NCBI GenBank assembly: GCA_902806565.1
Contig: CADCXA010000055.1
Location: forward strand, 1,116,001-1,180,000
DNA: 64,000 nt
Origin: Hypoxylon rubiginosum
Taxonomy: Eukaryota > Ascomycota > Sordariomycetes > Xylariales > Hypoxylaceae
Reading direction: 5' to 3'
The notes under the pieces: model-generated
What the model saw: the letters and a program-made list of their open reading frames with translations, nothing else
Databases searched by the model: none
Told to the model about the DNA's origin: nothing
Shown here: positions 1-11,149 of the stretch, in pieces
How the letters are laid out: each line of letters opens with the position of its first letter
Numbering within the stretch: the first letter of the stretch is position 1
Position numbers and translations under genes: made by a program

Positions 1-190
1 GCAACACGTCAAGCTTGTGCTTCTCTCATTTCCGCTAGAGCCTAGCGACAAGCAACTAGCACAGCATCCTTGACCGTCTTTTCCAAGCCTTTCGGAGCTG
101 TTGGAAGGCTACCCCCTGCCTTACTTTGTCCAAGGCTGCAACTCACAAGCAGCCCTAATTTGGAACAAACATTAACCTGTCATAATTTAG

Positions 191-1147
191 TGAATCCGTC
201 TCTATTCCCAAGAACCCTCGTACCGACCGTCCTGTTGGCTACGCCTTCGTTGATCTTTCTACCCCCACCGAGGCTGACCGTGCCATCGCTGAGCTCTCCG
301 GTAAGGAGATCCTCGAGCGCAAGGTCTCCGTCCAACTTGCCCGCACTCCCCAGCCGGCTGGTGAGAAGGCTGAGGGAGCCACCAACGGCGAATCTGGTGC
401 CGAAGGTTCCCGACGTCGGGGTTCTGGCCGTGGCCGCGGTCGCGGCCGTGGTCGTGCTGGTCGCGCTGGCCGTGGCGGTCGAACCGTACGTTGAATCCCT
501 TCTCCGTATATATATTCATGTTGCAGTCTAGCTAATCATGGTGGTTAGGATGGTGCCAAGGACGACGCCCCTGCTACTGAGGGCTCGAACAGTGGCATCC
601 CCGATAGCTCTGAGGTTCTACCTTTGACCGACATCACCAACAAGGTGGATACTGACAAGTCTGATAAGAACGCTAAGAAGGGCCCTGCTCGTGAGCGTCG
701 CGAGCGTGGACCTCCTGCTGATGGCATTCCCTCCAAGAACAAGGTCATGGTCGCTAACCTGCCTTACGACTTGACTGAGGAGAAGGTAAGCTAATATGCT
801 CCGAAGCTAGTTGAATGTTTTTATTAATCCCGCCATAGCTCAAGGATCTCTTCAATGACTATGAGCCTTCTTCGGCCAAGATCGCTCTTCGACCCATCCC
901 CCGATTCATGATCAAGAAGCTTCAGGCTCGTGGTGAGCCCCGCAAGGGTCGTGGTTTCGGCTTTGTTACTCTTGCTTCGGAGGAGCTGCAGCAGAAGGCT
1001 GTTAACGAGATGAACGGCAAGGAGATCGAGGGTCGTGAGATCGCCGTCAAGGTCGCCATTGACAGCCCCGACAAGACGGATGAGGAAGCCAACCTTCCCC
1101 ACGAGGCTGAGGCTATCGACCAAGAGGCCGCCCCTGTTGCTGCTTAG
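191..1147 (+). CDS. RRM-domain RNA-binding protein, 5' partial
   Basis: This is the 3' part of a fungal RNA-binding protein. Three exons are visible: 191-485, 549-785 and 839-1147, with consistent phases. The first visible exon begins after a TTTAG acceptor and carries the second half of an RRM, with an RNP1-like GYAFVDL motif, followed by an Arg/Gly-rich RGRGRGR tract. The second RRM starts at KVMVANLPYDLTEEK and continues across the intron to an RNP1 motif, GRGFGFVTLASEE. The C-terminus is acidic. The start codon lies in an upstream exon, probably before the window. Two RRMs flanking an RG-rich linker suggest a nuclear RNP-type protein, but I cannot name an orthologue. The exon structure is well supported and the molecular role is inferred from domains only. 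Confidence 0.85.
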
Positions 1148-2132
1148 ATCGTCTAAGCAATCTTCCCGACGGCACAGGCATTGATATGGAACGAAGATGA
1201 CTCCCGAACGATCATTCAATTATTACACGGGAACATCAGACAATACCTGTGTGCCAGTCTTAGCTTATGCGACAATAAAACGTCGGGAATGAAGGACTGG
1301 TTTCTTTACCCATAGATACGAAATAACCAGGACAGCATCAAGTATGGTTTCGGATACCGTCAGCAGTAACTGCGGTGACCTCGGACACCTGCATCTTCCC
1401 AGCCAACGTCTGTCTGAACCATGATGCGGTTTTTGGCACACTTAATTAATTCACGAATGACAATTTACAACTGCCTTGCGAGCATTTTCACAAGTTGTAC
1501 ACTAGGGGTCACCGGAAAGGGGGTGTTACGGTGGACTCGGAAAAGTTTCTCGCGAGCGTAGAATAGAGATACGATTACGGATTGACGCACAACGCACAAG
1601 ATGACCTTTTTGAGACGATGTTTTCCCTTGCTGTGACGAAGCTATAGCTGCTTATTGTGATGTTATAAATGTGCACATGGATTATGATGACCGCGATCTC
1701 GACTTTGAGACTTTGATTCTCCAAAGAGCCAAATTGTATTTATTTTGATTTCTCTAGTGAATGTGTGTTGAATTTATAAATACGAAGTCAACCAGGCCGG
1801 CCGTATATGAGAAATTAGGATGATGTGTGGCTGTGCTAAAGACTAGTAGCCCCTGATTAGGTACGTAATAGCATGGTTGCAAGAAAATGTGGCTAATATG
1901 GCAATCGGTATTCCTGGCCTCCGATATCCCTATTCTATCAATCTTGACGAATATGCACGGGTTTAATACCACGTAGATTGTAAACCACCTACCCCTTGCT
2001 ACCACCATCCAACATCCAATCCCACCAATATCAAAGACCTTCGTCCTTTTCTTTTCGTCTCTGCATTGGTGTCTTAGCTAGTTCCCTTCAAGGTGTCCCA
2101 TCGCCGCTTTGGCGCAAATATAACAGCCCGTC
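1148..2132. other. intergenic: 3' UTR and ArfGAP promoter
   Basis: No gene is supported here. The stretch should contain the 3' UTR of the RRM gene and the promoter of the ArfGAP gene. The longest open frames are short, lack intron logic and show no recognisable motif. Confidence 0.6.
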
Positions 2133-3434
2133 ATGACCTCAAAAGCTATGTGGGAAGTCGATCCCGAGACTCGATCAAAGGTGCACATTGCCATTCAATA
2201 GTTGCCTAATACAACAGTGTGGCTTTTATTTTCGTGTTGACCACTTGCTAACAATTGACCCTTATTTAGCTTCTGGCAATCCAAAAAACCAATAATAATA
2301 ACAATTGCTGCGACTGCAACGCACCTAATCCGCAATGGGCATCTCCCAAGTTCGGTGTCTTCATCTGCCTCTCCTGCGCCGGCGTCCACCGAGGTCTGGG
2401 CGTCCATATCTCCTTCGTCCGTTCCGTCACCATGGACGCGTTTAAGCAGGCCGAGATCGAGCGTATGCGACTCGGTGGCAACCAGGGGTGGAGATCCTTC
2501 TTCGAGCAACACGAGGACACCAAGATGCGGGGCCTGAGCTGGGACGATGCTACCATTGCGGAGCGGTACAGCGGCGAGGTGGGCGAAGAGTGGAAAGAGA
2601 GGCTGAGCGCCAAGGTCGAGGGTAGAGATTACGTGCCCGGCGAGCGAAAGAGCACGCCGCAGCCCGCCACCAGCGCCGCGAAGCCGCCCCCTCGGCAGAT
2701 CAGTAGGACTGGGACACCGCTGCAGGGTGTGGCGACGAGCGGGGGCCGGACAGCAAGCCCCAACCAGCCGGGCGTCAAGGCGAAGGTAGACGACGAATAT
2801 TTTGCGCGGTTGGGAAAGGAGAACGCGTCCAGATCTGCGGACGTGCCGCCTAGCCAGGGAGGCAAATATGCCGGGTTCGGAAACACACCTCCACCTGGGA
2901 AGAGCGCCGGCGGGGCACTACCGGATTTCACAGATGTGCAGAAGGACCCCGTGGCTGCACTAACGAAAGGATTCGGCTGGTTCACGACGACCGTGAGCAA
3001 GACGGCTAAGGGATTCAACGACGATTTCATCCAGCCCACGGCTAAGCAGGTGAGCATAACCGACGAACATGTTCGCGTGCTCTATAGCACCAATGCGGAG
3101 TATACAATTGCTGACTATTAACGCGAAACAGCTATCAGAGTCGGAATTTGCGGCACAGGCGAGGATGGCCGCGGGGAACGTGGGAAAGGCAGCGCAAGCC
3201 GGAGCCATGACTGCGCAGGAACGCTTGACCCGCTTCGTCGAAGGGTCCGAGGAGCAGCGGAGGCAGGCCCCGATCGACGATAGCAAGAAGACGTTCTGGG
3301 ACGACTTCTCGGCCGTCGCCGACCAACGGCACGGCACGGGCCCCAAGTACAGCTCGGTCGGCACGTCCGCTATGGGCCGGGGCAAGAACCAGTCGGGTCC
3401 GGCTAAGAAAGACGACGAGTGGGATGATTGGTAG
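2133..3434 (+). CDS. gcs1: ADP-ribosylation factor GTPase-activating protein, Gcs1 type
   Basis: Three exons, 2133-2180, 2270-3049 and 3132-3434, encode about 376 aa. The N-terminal ArfGAP zinc finger has the C-x2-C-x16-C-x2-C spacing ([11 protein letters not shown] to FICLSCAG), followed by the catalytic-arginine segment GVHRGLGVH and SFVRSVTMD. This matches the yeast Gcs1 / mammalian ArfGAP1 group. These proteins stimulate GTP hydrolysis on Arf at Golgi and endosomal membranes during COPI coat turnover. The middle region is Pro/Ser-rich. The stretch [19 protein letters not shown] resembles the amphipathic, curvature-sensing helix of that group. The protein ends in KKDDEWDDW, an acidic-aromatic tail that could bind coat proteins. 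Length is close to yeast Gcs1 (352 aa). Family assignment is strong; Golgi function is inferred from it. Confidence 0.93.
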
Positions 3435-4060
3435 TGTTAGTGAGGTGGTGGACTTAGTAGGGGAGGGTGACTAGGTAGGTAAGGGGCTAATAGCGGCGAA
3501 GAAGGGGGGAATGGGACTAGATAGAAGATATCGTGTTTGTTATGGAGCGATGCCTTAGACGACAGATACGATGCTACGCTGTACGGTAAGACGCGACTGG
3601 AGTTACGGGCAGCGCATATACATTTTATGTCTATTGAAATCGATGTACAAGATTCAAGATGTTCCTCTGCAATGTTTCTTAGCAGTAGAGCTTATAGAGA
3701 TATGTCTACGCTTATGCCGCTTAAGCCATGAATTTACAATTTATGATGATTTATTATTTACCTTATGTACCTAATACTCGTCTCTGAATATTTTGGGCAA
3801 GATATGTAATTTTCTACCCCCTATAATATAGGTCCGTTTGACACTAAGGAGGCAGGGAGGGTGACCCATCATCACGTGGGGTTATTTGACCCGAGGTTTA
3901 TTAAGGCGCGGCTATCGCCGGTCTCGGTCCGGATTTTCCTGCGTCATTGGAACATTGGAACGGAGCGCCAGCTTTAGACGAGAAGCGCATAAGCTCTCTT
4001 ATTTGAACTCTGACCCCCTTTTCGCTCTTTCCGAGTTCGCTAGAAGCTACGAAATTCGCC
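3435..4060. other. intergenic: ArfGAP 3' UTR and ETF-beta promoter
   Basis: The stretch is AT-rich after about 3540 and contains no supported gene. Short open frames at 3537-3774 and 3886-4104 have no recognisable domain. Confidence 0.6.
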
Positions 4061-5049
4061 ATGTCTGCATTACGAATTCTCGTACCCATCAAGCGGGTGA
4101 TTGATTATGCGGTAAGAACTTCAATTGAGTCTGCGCTCCTTCTCCTCGGAGGGTTTACTAGAGAAAGGGCAATGAAATAAATAGGGGTTAAGGCTAACGA
4201 AACGGGTTTTCCCGTCTTGCACGTATAGGTCAAGCCGCGCGTAAACAAAGCCCAGACGGGCGTCGAGACGGCGGGGGTCAAGCACTCGATGAACCCGTTC
4301 GACGAGCTCTCGGTCGAGGAGTCGGTGCGGATCCGCGAGAAGAAGTCGGCCCCGGGCGGCGTCGAGGACATCTGCGTGATCTCGGCCGGGCCCGCGAAGG
4401 CAGCAGACGTGCTGCGGACGGCGATGGCGATGGGGGCGGACCGGGCCGTGCACGTGGAGGTGAAGGAAGGAGAAGAGCTGGAGCCGCTCGGGGTGGCCAA
4501 GCTACTAAAGGCGGCGGTCGAAAAAGAGAAGAGCAACCTGGTGATCCTCGGCAAGCAGAGCATCGACGACGACGCGGCGCAGACGGGCCAGATGCTGGCG
4601 GGCCTGCTGGGGTGGCCGCAGGCGACGCAGGCGAGCCGGGTCGCGTTCGGCGAGGGGGACTCGGTCGAGGTCACCAAGGAGGTCGACGGCGGCGCCGAGA
4701 CGGTGCGGGCGAAGCTGCCGATGGTCATCACGACGGACCTGCGGCTGAACGAGCCCCGGTACGCGAGCCTGCCCAACATCATGAAGGCCAAGAAGAAGCC
4801 GCTCGTCAAGATGAGCCTGGGCGACCTGGGCGTGGCGAACGAGAGGCGGTTGAGGGTTGTCAAGGTTACGGGTATGTGTTTGTTCTACTATAGTTCTCTT
4901 CTGCTGAAAACTGCCGAATTTGTGTGTGTGTGTATGTATGTGAGTGCTGACTTCTTTCTGCTACAGAACCCGCGCCGAGAAAAGGAGGCGGCAAGGTGGA
5001 GGACGTCGACGGTCTGATTTCGAAGCTGAAAGAGCTCGGTGCGATATGA
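4061..5049 (+). CDS. electron transfer flavoprotein beta subunit
   Basis: Three exons (4061-4111, 4229-4871, 4967-5049) encode about 258 aa, matching the usual ~255 aa of ETF-beta. The first exon gives [17 protein letters not shown]. The second continues [13 protein letters not shown] and [19 protein letters not shown]. The ETF-beta signature region follows, with [20 protein letters not shown] and [10 protein letters not shown], then [20 protein letters not shown]. In the mitochondrial matrix, ETF (alpha/beta) accepts electrons from acyl-CoA and other dehydrogenases and passes them to ETF-ubiquinone oxidoreductase. The second intron contains a (TG)n tract. Exon 2 is very GC-rich at third positions. 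The assignment is secure. Confidence 0.95.
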
Positions 5050-6112
5050 GGAGAGATGTAAAAGGCTCACACCTTATTTCGGATTATGCCGGAGTTCAGA
5101 TCTACGGCATGGACATTGGCACGCTCTATCTATCGTATAGGTGAAACTGGCATAGCCAAGAGTGGTAGGGATAGTAGTTACCTAGACTCACCTAGGACCC
5201 GGCACGATGCTTACCTAGGTATACATAGGTCCCTAGACATCATGTAGGTTTCTTCTTAGTCAAGGACTTTCTAAATAGTCTTGGGAACAAGGAACCGCAA
5301 GGTCAATACAAAGCAATCAGATTCATAGTTTCCAGTCTGCGCTGTATATTGATCCAAAAAGCTACCCTCCCCTATATTCAAGACACTCGAGTATTTACAT
5401 TATCTTGATAGGTAAAGATGTGCAAGTATAAGCTGCAATTATGCACAAGCCTCCCTAGACCTAAGGTTAGGTATTAGCACAAGGTTAACACACAATTACG
5501 ACTAGTCTTCTGCTGTACTTGACATGACGAATTCACAGAGTATAAGTGTTCAAGTAACACAACCAATGGCAACAAGCTGCTCGATATATTTCCATGGTAC
5601 AAACTGGGCACATGGTTAATATCGAGATTCGCAAGAAAATCAGGTGTGGATCAGATCTGGCTAACATGACTGGATATGATAGATGTTATCATATAATTTT
5701 TTCAATTCTTGCAGGGTGCTGACGGCGGAGAAGGATAGAGAGGTTACTAGTAGCATTAGAAGCCGAAAACGGCCTGGGTCTCCTGCGGGTAAGGGATAAG
5801 GCTAGCGGGATCACAGTGTAACCAGGCATTACAGCGGCTCTGATTGGGTTAAGATCCTTAAGATATGGGGCGCATAGGTTAGTTTCATCGCTGGGAATTT
5901 CGGAAACCAGTCAGATCGCACACAAGCCAATTCTTGGATACCCCACCAAGAAACATTTTCTTTCCCTTCTCTTTAAAAAGTGACGGTATTTCCCCTCCGT
6001 ATTTGGCCCATTACCATTTTTCACTTATATCTCTGAATCTTTTCTTAACTCTGCCCGAGTTTGACCTATAATTACTTTGCCAGTTCCTGTAGGAATCAAT
6101 ACAGTTGCCCTT
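5050..6112. other. intergenic: ETF-beta 3' region and CPS small-subunit promoter/leader
   Basis: No gene is supported. Copies of a CCTAGGTA-type palindrome occur near 5191-5221. The distal part should be the promoter and 5' leader of the arginine-specific carbamoyl phosphate synthetase gene. Confidence 0.6.
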
Positions 6113-6443
6113 ATGAACGGGCCCTCTCTTTTTACATCGCAGGTAAATCAATTGTCCCACCCGGTCTCGGTTTGAACACAAACATACAACCCTCTTACAC
6201 ACTCTTACAACACTCTTCGTTCCCGGTTTCACCGTCCTACACCAGCTCTGTCTACCACATGCCACATGTCGACACTTCTATACTTCTCTCTATATCCTCC
6301 TCCTTCTCTAGTCGGTCATGACTTGTGCTAACCTCTCAACCCTACAGGATTATATCTCTGGTCCGTCCAAGTCTACCAACTGACTCACCGCCCTTGACAC
6401 TAACACAAACTTAGACCACTTGTGGCGGGCTCTTTCCGCTTAG
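6113..6443 (+). CDS. arginine attenuator peptide uORF (spliced)
   Basis: A 23-codon upstream ORF lies in the leader of the CPS small-subunit gene. It is built from exons 6113-6142 (MNGPSLFTSQ), 6348-6360 (DYIS plus one base) and 6415-6443 (completing D, then HLWRALSA and a TAG stop). The conserved core SQDY-S-DHLWRAL identifies it as the fungal arginine attenuator peptide. From Neurospora arg-2 and yeast CPA1, the nascent peptide stalls the terminating ribosome when arginine is high, blocking access to the main ATG at 6505. The intron branch sites (GCTAAC near 6327, CTAAC near 6401) and AG acceptors support the splicing. The peptide is one residue shorter than the Neurospora form as I remember it. 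The main start lies 61 nt after the uORF stop. Confidence 0.93.
6381..6387 (+). promoter_or_regulatory. TGACTCA, consensus CPC1/Gcn4-type site
   Basis: The heptamer TGACTCA is a perfect match to the bZIP site used in general amino acid control. It sits in the second leader intron of the CPS small-subunit gene, which is a known target of that pathway in fungi. Function at this intronic position is an inference. Confidence 0.4.
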
Positions 6444-6504
6444 GGAGGCCATTGAATAATCTCTTAAAAATTTTAACCTTTACCCTCTCAGACTTCGGAA
6501 CACC

Positions 6505-7995
6505 ATGTTCTCCCGATTAGCCTTTAAGGCTGCGAAGCCTGCGGCATTCGGTGCTACCGGCCTGTCGGCCCACGCCCGATTCCTCTCTACCACCGGCTCC
6601 CTCGCTACGAAGGTCGCCCTGGGGAGCAAGGGCAGGCAGATGCCCCAAACGCTGTCTCGTGCTACGCAACCAGCTTCTGGCATCGAGGCCACGCTTACGA
6701 TCCGGGTATGTGGCAGCTACTGAGTCCCGTCGACAAATCCAATACTAACTAAAGCCAAGGATGGCCCCATCTTCCACGGGACGGCTTTCGGAGCCAACTC
6801 GAACATTTCCGGCGAGGCCGTCTTTACCACCTCCCTAGTTGGCTATCCAGAGTCCATGACCGATCCTTCCTACCGCGGTCAGATTCTCGTATTCACGCAG
6901 CCGTTGATTGGAAACTACGGCGTCCCGTCCGCCGAGCGTGACGAGTGGAATCTGTTGCGACACTTCGAATCCCCTCATATCCAGTGCGCAGGAGTTGTTG
7001 TGGCGGATGTTGCTGAAAAGTACAGCCATTGGACTGCTGTGGAGAGTTTGAGCGATTGGTGTGCCCGGGAAGGCATTCCCGCCATCTCGGGTGTCGACAC
7101 TCGTGCCATCGTCACCTACCTTCGCGAGCAGGGGTCTTCCCTTGCTAGGATATCAGTTGGAGACGAGTATGATGCAGACGAGGACGAGAGCTACGTCGAC
7201 CCGGGCCAGATCAACCTTGTCAAGCGGGTCAGCACCAAAGCTCCTTTCGTGGTAGAGGCTCATAATCCCAAGTACCATATCGCCTTGCTCGACTGTGGTG
7301 TCAAGGAGAACATTCTCCGGAGCTTGGTGAGCCGTGGAGCTAGCGTTACCGTATTCCCTTACGACTTCAAGATCCAAAAGGTGGCAGACAACTTCGATGG
7401 TGTCTTCATCTCTAACGGTCCCGGTGATCCGACGCATTGCCAAGCTACCGTACACAACCTCCAAGTGTTGATGGATACTTCTCAGGTTCCCATCATGGGT
7501 ATCTGCTTAGGTCATCAGCTGCTGGCTTTAGCCACCGGAGCTCGAACTATTAAGTTGAAGTACGGTAACCGTGCCCACAACATCCCGGCCTTGGATATGA
7601 CTACTGGGCAGTGCCACATCACTAGCCAGAACCACGGTTATGCCGTTGACGCCAGCACGTTGTCGGACGAGTGGAAGGAGTACTTTGTTAACCTCAACGA
7701 CGGCAGCAACGAAGGTAGGCATTTTGATCTCTTAAATGCGTTATTCTCATTGCTAACATATGCTGTAGGCATGCGACATGTCTCTCGGCCAATCTTTTCC
7801 ACCCAGTTCCATCCCGAGGCTAGGGGTGGTCCGATGGACAGCTCTTATTTGTTCGACAAGTACATTGAGGATGTGATGGCCTTCAAGTCGTGCCAGGCTG
7901 TCTACAAAGACAACCGCCCGTCTCAGTTCATGCTTGACATCCTGAGCAGGGAACGGGTTGGCGTCCAGCCTGAGCCCTTGGCCAGTGCTGCTTGA
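6505..7995 (+). CDS. arg-2: arginine-specific carbamoyl phosphate synthetase, small (glutaminase) subunit
   Basis: Three exons (6505-6705, 6760-7714, 7769-7995) encode about 460 aa, similar to Neurospora ARG2. The protein hydrolyses glutamine to supply ammonia to the large subunit for carbamoyl phosphate used in arginine synthesis. The N-terminus ([16 protein letters not shown], Arg/Ala-rich, acid-free) fits a mitochondrial presequence. The CPS small-chain domain begins with [12 protein letters not shown]. The class I glutamine amidotransferase domain has the nucleophile motif [12 protein letters not shown] (Cys at about residue 316) and the His/Glu motif [21 protein letters not shown] is the usual GATase strand-loop. 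The start follows 61 nt after the attenuator uORF, so translation depends on leaky scanning past it or reinitiation. Identity is secure; mitochondrial location is inferred from the leader. Confidence 0.96.
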
Positions 7996-9019
7996 AGTGA
8001 TTTCGCGTTTGGTGTGGCTGATATGTATCGATGATATGAACAAAAAATGACGTTGCATGGAGCATGGTGTATGCATTTATGGCAATAGGCATACAGTGGA
8101 GTTGATTTATACAAAAAAGAAAATACTGCCTAAATTAAATCGCGATATCTATTGATGGAAAGCTACCGTATATGATGTTTTGAGATACAGCTACATTGAA
8201 GTGAAGATGTATGACTATGCTTAATGAGGAAACTGACCCTTTATATTGGGTATCTAGTAGTCTTTAAGACAAAATTAGAAACTTCCCGTGTCCATAATTA
8301 TGTATTTGTAAAGATTCACATCTCGGCTATTATTATATTCAGGAGAAGGGCAATATTTCAGGAAAACACGTTACCCGAATATGTCCTAAAACAAGTAGGT
8401 CAGGTGGTATTGATTCTCTAACATACTCTTGTCAGATAGATTGGTCCTGTCGTACAAAGATAATGACATCGTCAGACATCCCGTAGAATACGTTGGCAAG
8501 TAACATCTCTACGCTTAGTCGTGCGGATTTCATTCAACTCAACACTATGATATATTCTCAATCATGCCAGTGTATTCTCTTTACATGATACTACTTCATC
8601 TTGAAGTATGATGAGGGTAGGTTGTCAACCCCCTTGAGTCACCCTAGTGGGCATTGAATGTTGGCATTATTTCAATGATTTGTCGTATGCTCTTCGCCGG
8701 CTCGCCCTATTTTACTACTGGCGGGCGAGCCACAGTATGTGATTAGACTGTTATCTCTCGGACGACGAAATCGAACCAGCTACTTAATATGACTGTCTGC
8801 GTATTAGTGACTACCTACATAAGGTAACAAAGTGAATGGGAAGCAATTAACCACACAACATTGAAGTCTCTCATGTTCCATCTTCATAGCTCCTCAAAAA
8901 TTTATATATAAAACCAAAATCAACTCGATAAACAGATCACTACTAAACCGTATTCTCGATAGCTTCGCTATCCTCGCCTCCTATTCATCGAGCCGGCACA
9001 CCAGAAACCTACCTTCATA
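7996..9019. other. intergenic, no gene seen
   Basis: AT-rich stretch with 3' UTR sequence of the CPS gene and the promoter of the next gene. The CTCAAAAATTTATATATAAAA tract near 8892 is a TATA-like candidate about 120 nt before the next start. Nothing else is recognisable. Confidence 0.5.
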
Positions 9020-10612
9020 ATGGGACCTTCCATGCGCGTCGGCGTCCGCGATAGAGCAATGGAGCTTGCCTTTATACTGGCTGATAACCCGCAGCACCAC
9101 GACGATCGCAGACACGGAGAGCTCGAGCTCGAGCTCGGGCACGTCGACCACAACGGAAACGAGAACGACGATGGGGCTGTTAAGAATGACGAAGGCAAAA
9201 GGGATAGTAAGCAGGAAACTCTGGACGACGAACAGCCCAAGCAGCAGCAGCAGCAACCACAGAAGCTCGCCAGCACCAACGGCCGCGAGCCCGTCCTCCG
9301 CAACTTCGTCATCGGCATCTCCGGGGCCCCGTCCTCCGGAAAGACCACCCTGTCCCTCCTGCTAGACGTCGTCCTGGAGAAGGCTCTCCGCCAGCTGACC
9401 CCCGACGCCGGCCCCGGCCTCCCCCCACAGAACGCCGTCGTCCACCAGGACGACTACGGCGTCAAGCAGGAGGAGGTGGAGCAACAAAAGCAAAAGCAGG
9501 AGGCGGCGCCCGAGGAAGATTCGTCGACGGCGGCAGCAGCAGCAGCAGAGGACTGCTGCGACGAGTACCGCATCGGCGGCTACGACGAGTACAGCATTGG
9601 CGGCTGCGACTTCGAGCTACTAGCGCGGCACCTCGACGAGCTGGACGCGGGCGCGCACCCCGCCGCCATCATGCCGGACCAACCGCTACACAGCCCCTCA
9701 AACGAACTTCTGCCCGACGCGGTGTCCGCTCTGCGCCAGCTGTCTCCAGGAACCCTCAGGCTAGCCGTCACCGCGCTGCGCAGCGCACTCTCAGACACCC
9801 TCTCGGAGGCCGACGAAGCGAAGCGAGACCTGGCAAGCGACGACGTCCGCCTCGGGCCGCACGGCACAGCACCGCGGGTGGCGCGGCGGTTCGCGATCGT
9901 AGAGGGACCGACGCTGCTAGCGCGCGACGCCGCGGCGCAGGACCCGGTCGGTCGGGCGGCGCCCGGCAGCGAGGCGCACGCCCTGCGTGAGGCGCGGCGT
10001 GTCCAGGACCGGTTTGACGCGTGTTTGTTCTTGCCTTCGTCGATGCCCGAGGCGAGGCGGCGGCGGTGGTGGCGGCGGATCGGGCTGGGGTGGGAAGATA
10101 TAGTGGCGATGTGGCGTTTCGAATTAGTTACCTGGTGCGTATTATGACATCCATCCATCCATCCTGTCCGTGTCCCACCTATCCCTATCGCTACGGTTAC
10201 ACTGAACTCACCTGATCCCGACCTAATGGATATATATCCAGGCCTAACTACGAACGCTACCACCGACACGTCCTGTCCGGCGTCAGCGCGGCGCACGACC
10301 GCGAGGAGGCGCAGCGCCGGCGCCGGCTGCGGCGCGGAAGGCCCTGGGAGCTGCGGAACGGGTGGGAGGCCGACCCGCGCGTGGGATCGGTCCACGTGCG
10401 CCCGCCGCCCGCCGCGGCGAGCGTCGACGACACGCTGCTGTGGGCCGCGAGGGCCGTCGGCGCCGCGCTGGCCGAGAGGCTGCTGTGCGATGCGATGTAT
10501 GTATCAGGTGAGCGGGGCCGGGAAGACTAAATTATGGACACTCAGTTGCTGCTCTGCTTGCTTAGCTGAGGAAAAGGGGAAGAAGGCAGAGCAGTGGATG
10601 GAAGAAGGGTAG
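9020..10612 (+). CDS. P-loop kinase, nicotinamide riboside/uridine kinase-like
   Basis: Modelled with exons 9020-10134, 10242-10507 and 10566-10612, about 475 aa. A hydrophobic strand and Walker A motif (NFVIGISGAPSSGKTTLS, residues ~95-112) are followed by HQDDYG in the place of the substrate loop. Further on, ARRFAIVEGPTLL resembles the second strand of this kinase fold. The order fits the nicotinamide riboside kinase / uridine kinase group, which phosphorylates nucleosides; the NAD-salvage role is inferred. It is much longer than yeast Nrk1 (~240 aa). There is a ~90-residue acidic/Gln-rich N-terminus, a Q/E/A-rich insert around residues 150-180 and an Arg-rich C-terminal part. The last intron (donor GTGAGC at 10508) is optional: without it the frame stops at 10530. 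Confidence 0.7.
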
Positions 10613-11149
10613 TCTACACGAGAGATTCTGGGTGTGCTTGTTTGGAGTTCGGGCGGGAATAGGATAGGGAAAGCAACTTAGCGTTCTCTTTCCCTCCATC
10701 ATGTATATTCACAATCACCATAGCATAGCAGGACGCGGATATCCTCAAGTCTAAGTCTCGTCTATTGGCACACGTTTTGCGCATTGGGCTACCTAGCTAC
10801 AACGACCTGACCAAACAGGTAGGGCATGATGGGGATCTGACGGGTTCTCACGGCTCGTGCTCGCGCGCCCCTTTTTCGCAAATAGGTACAGCCTTGTCTC
10901 CTATCTTCGGGTATTCCTTTTTTTTCCTGTTGTAATGCGTCCTGTTCTGCCTGCCAATGCTGTTGTTCCGTATGTGCTCACTATACTCCGGTCAATGCTC
11001 TTTTTATAGTTTTCGCGGCATCCGTGCGAGGGCGAAAAAAAGGTCGCATGATGCGACCAATGTACACTTTTACTCTCACAAAGCCAAAGTAACTCACTCG
11101 ATTACCTCGCCTGCCTTTATCGTTGCTTCACGCAACCTTGAATCCTCCA
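10613..11149. other. intergenic between convergent genes
   Basis: This is the shared 3' region of the kinase-like gene (+) and the SAP-domain gene (-). It contains T-rich tracts near 10917 and 11000 and no supported gene. Confidence 0.6.
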
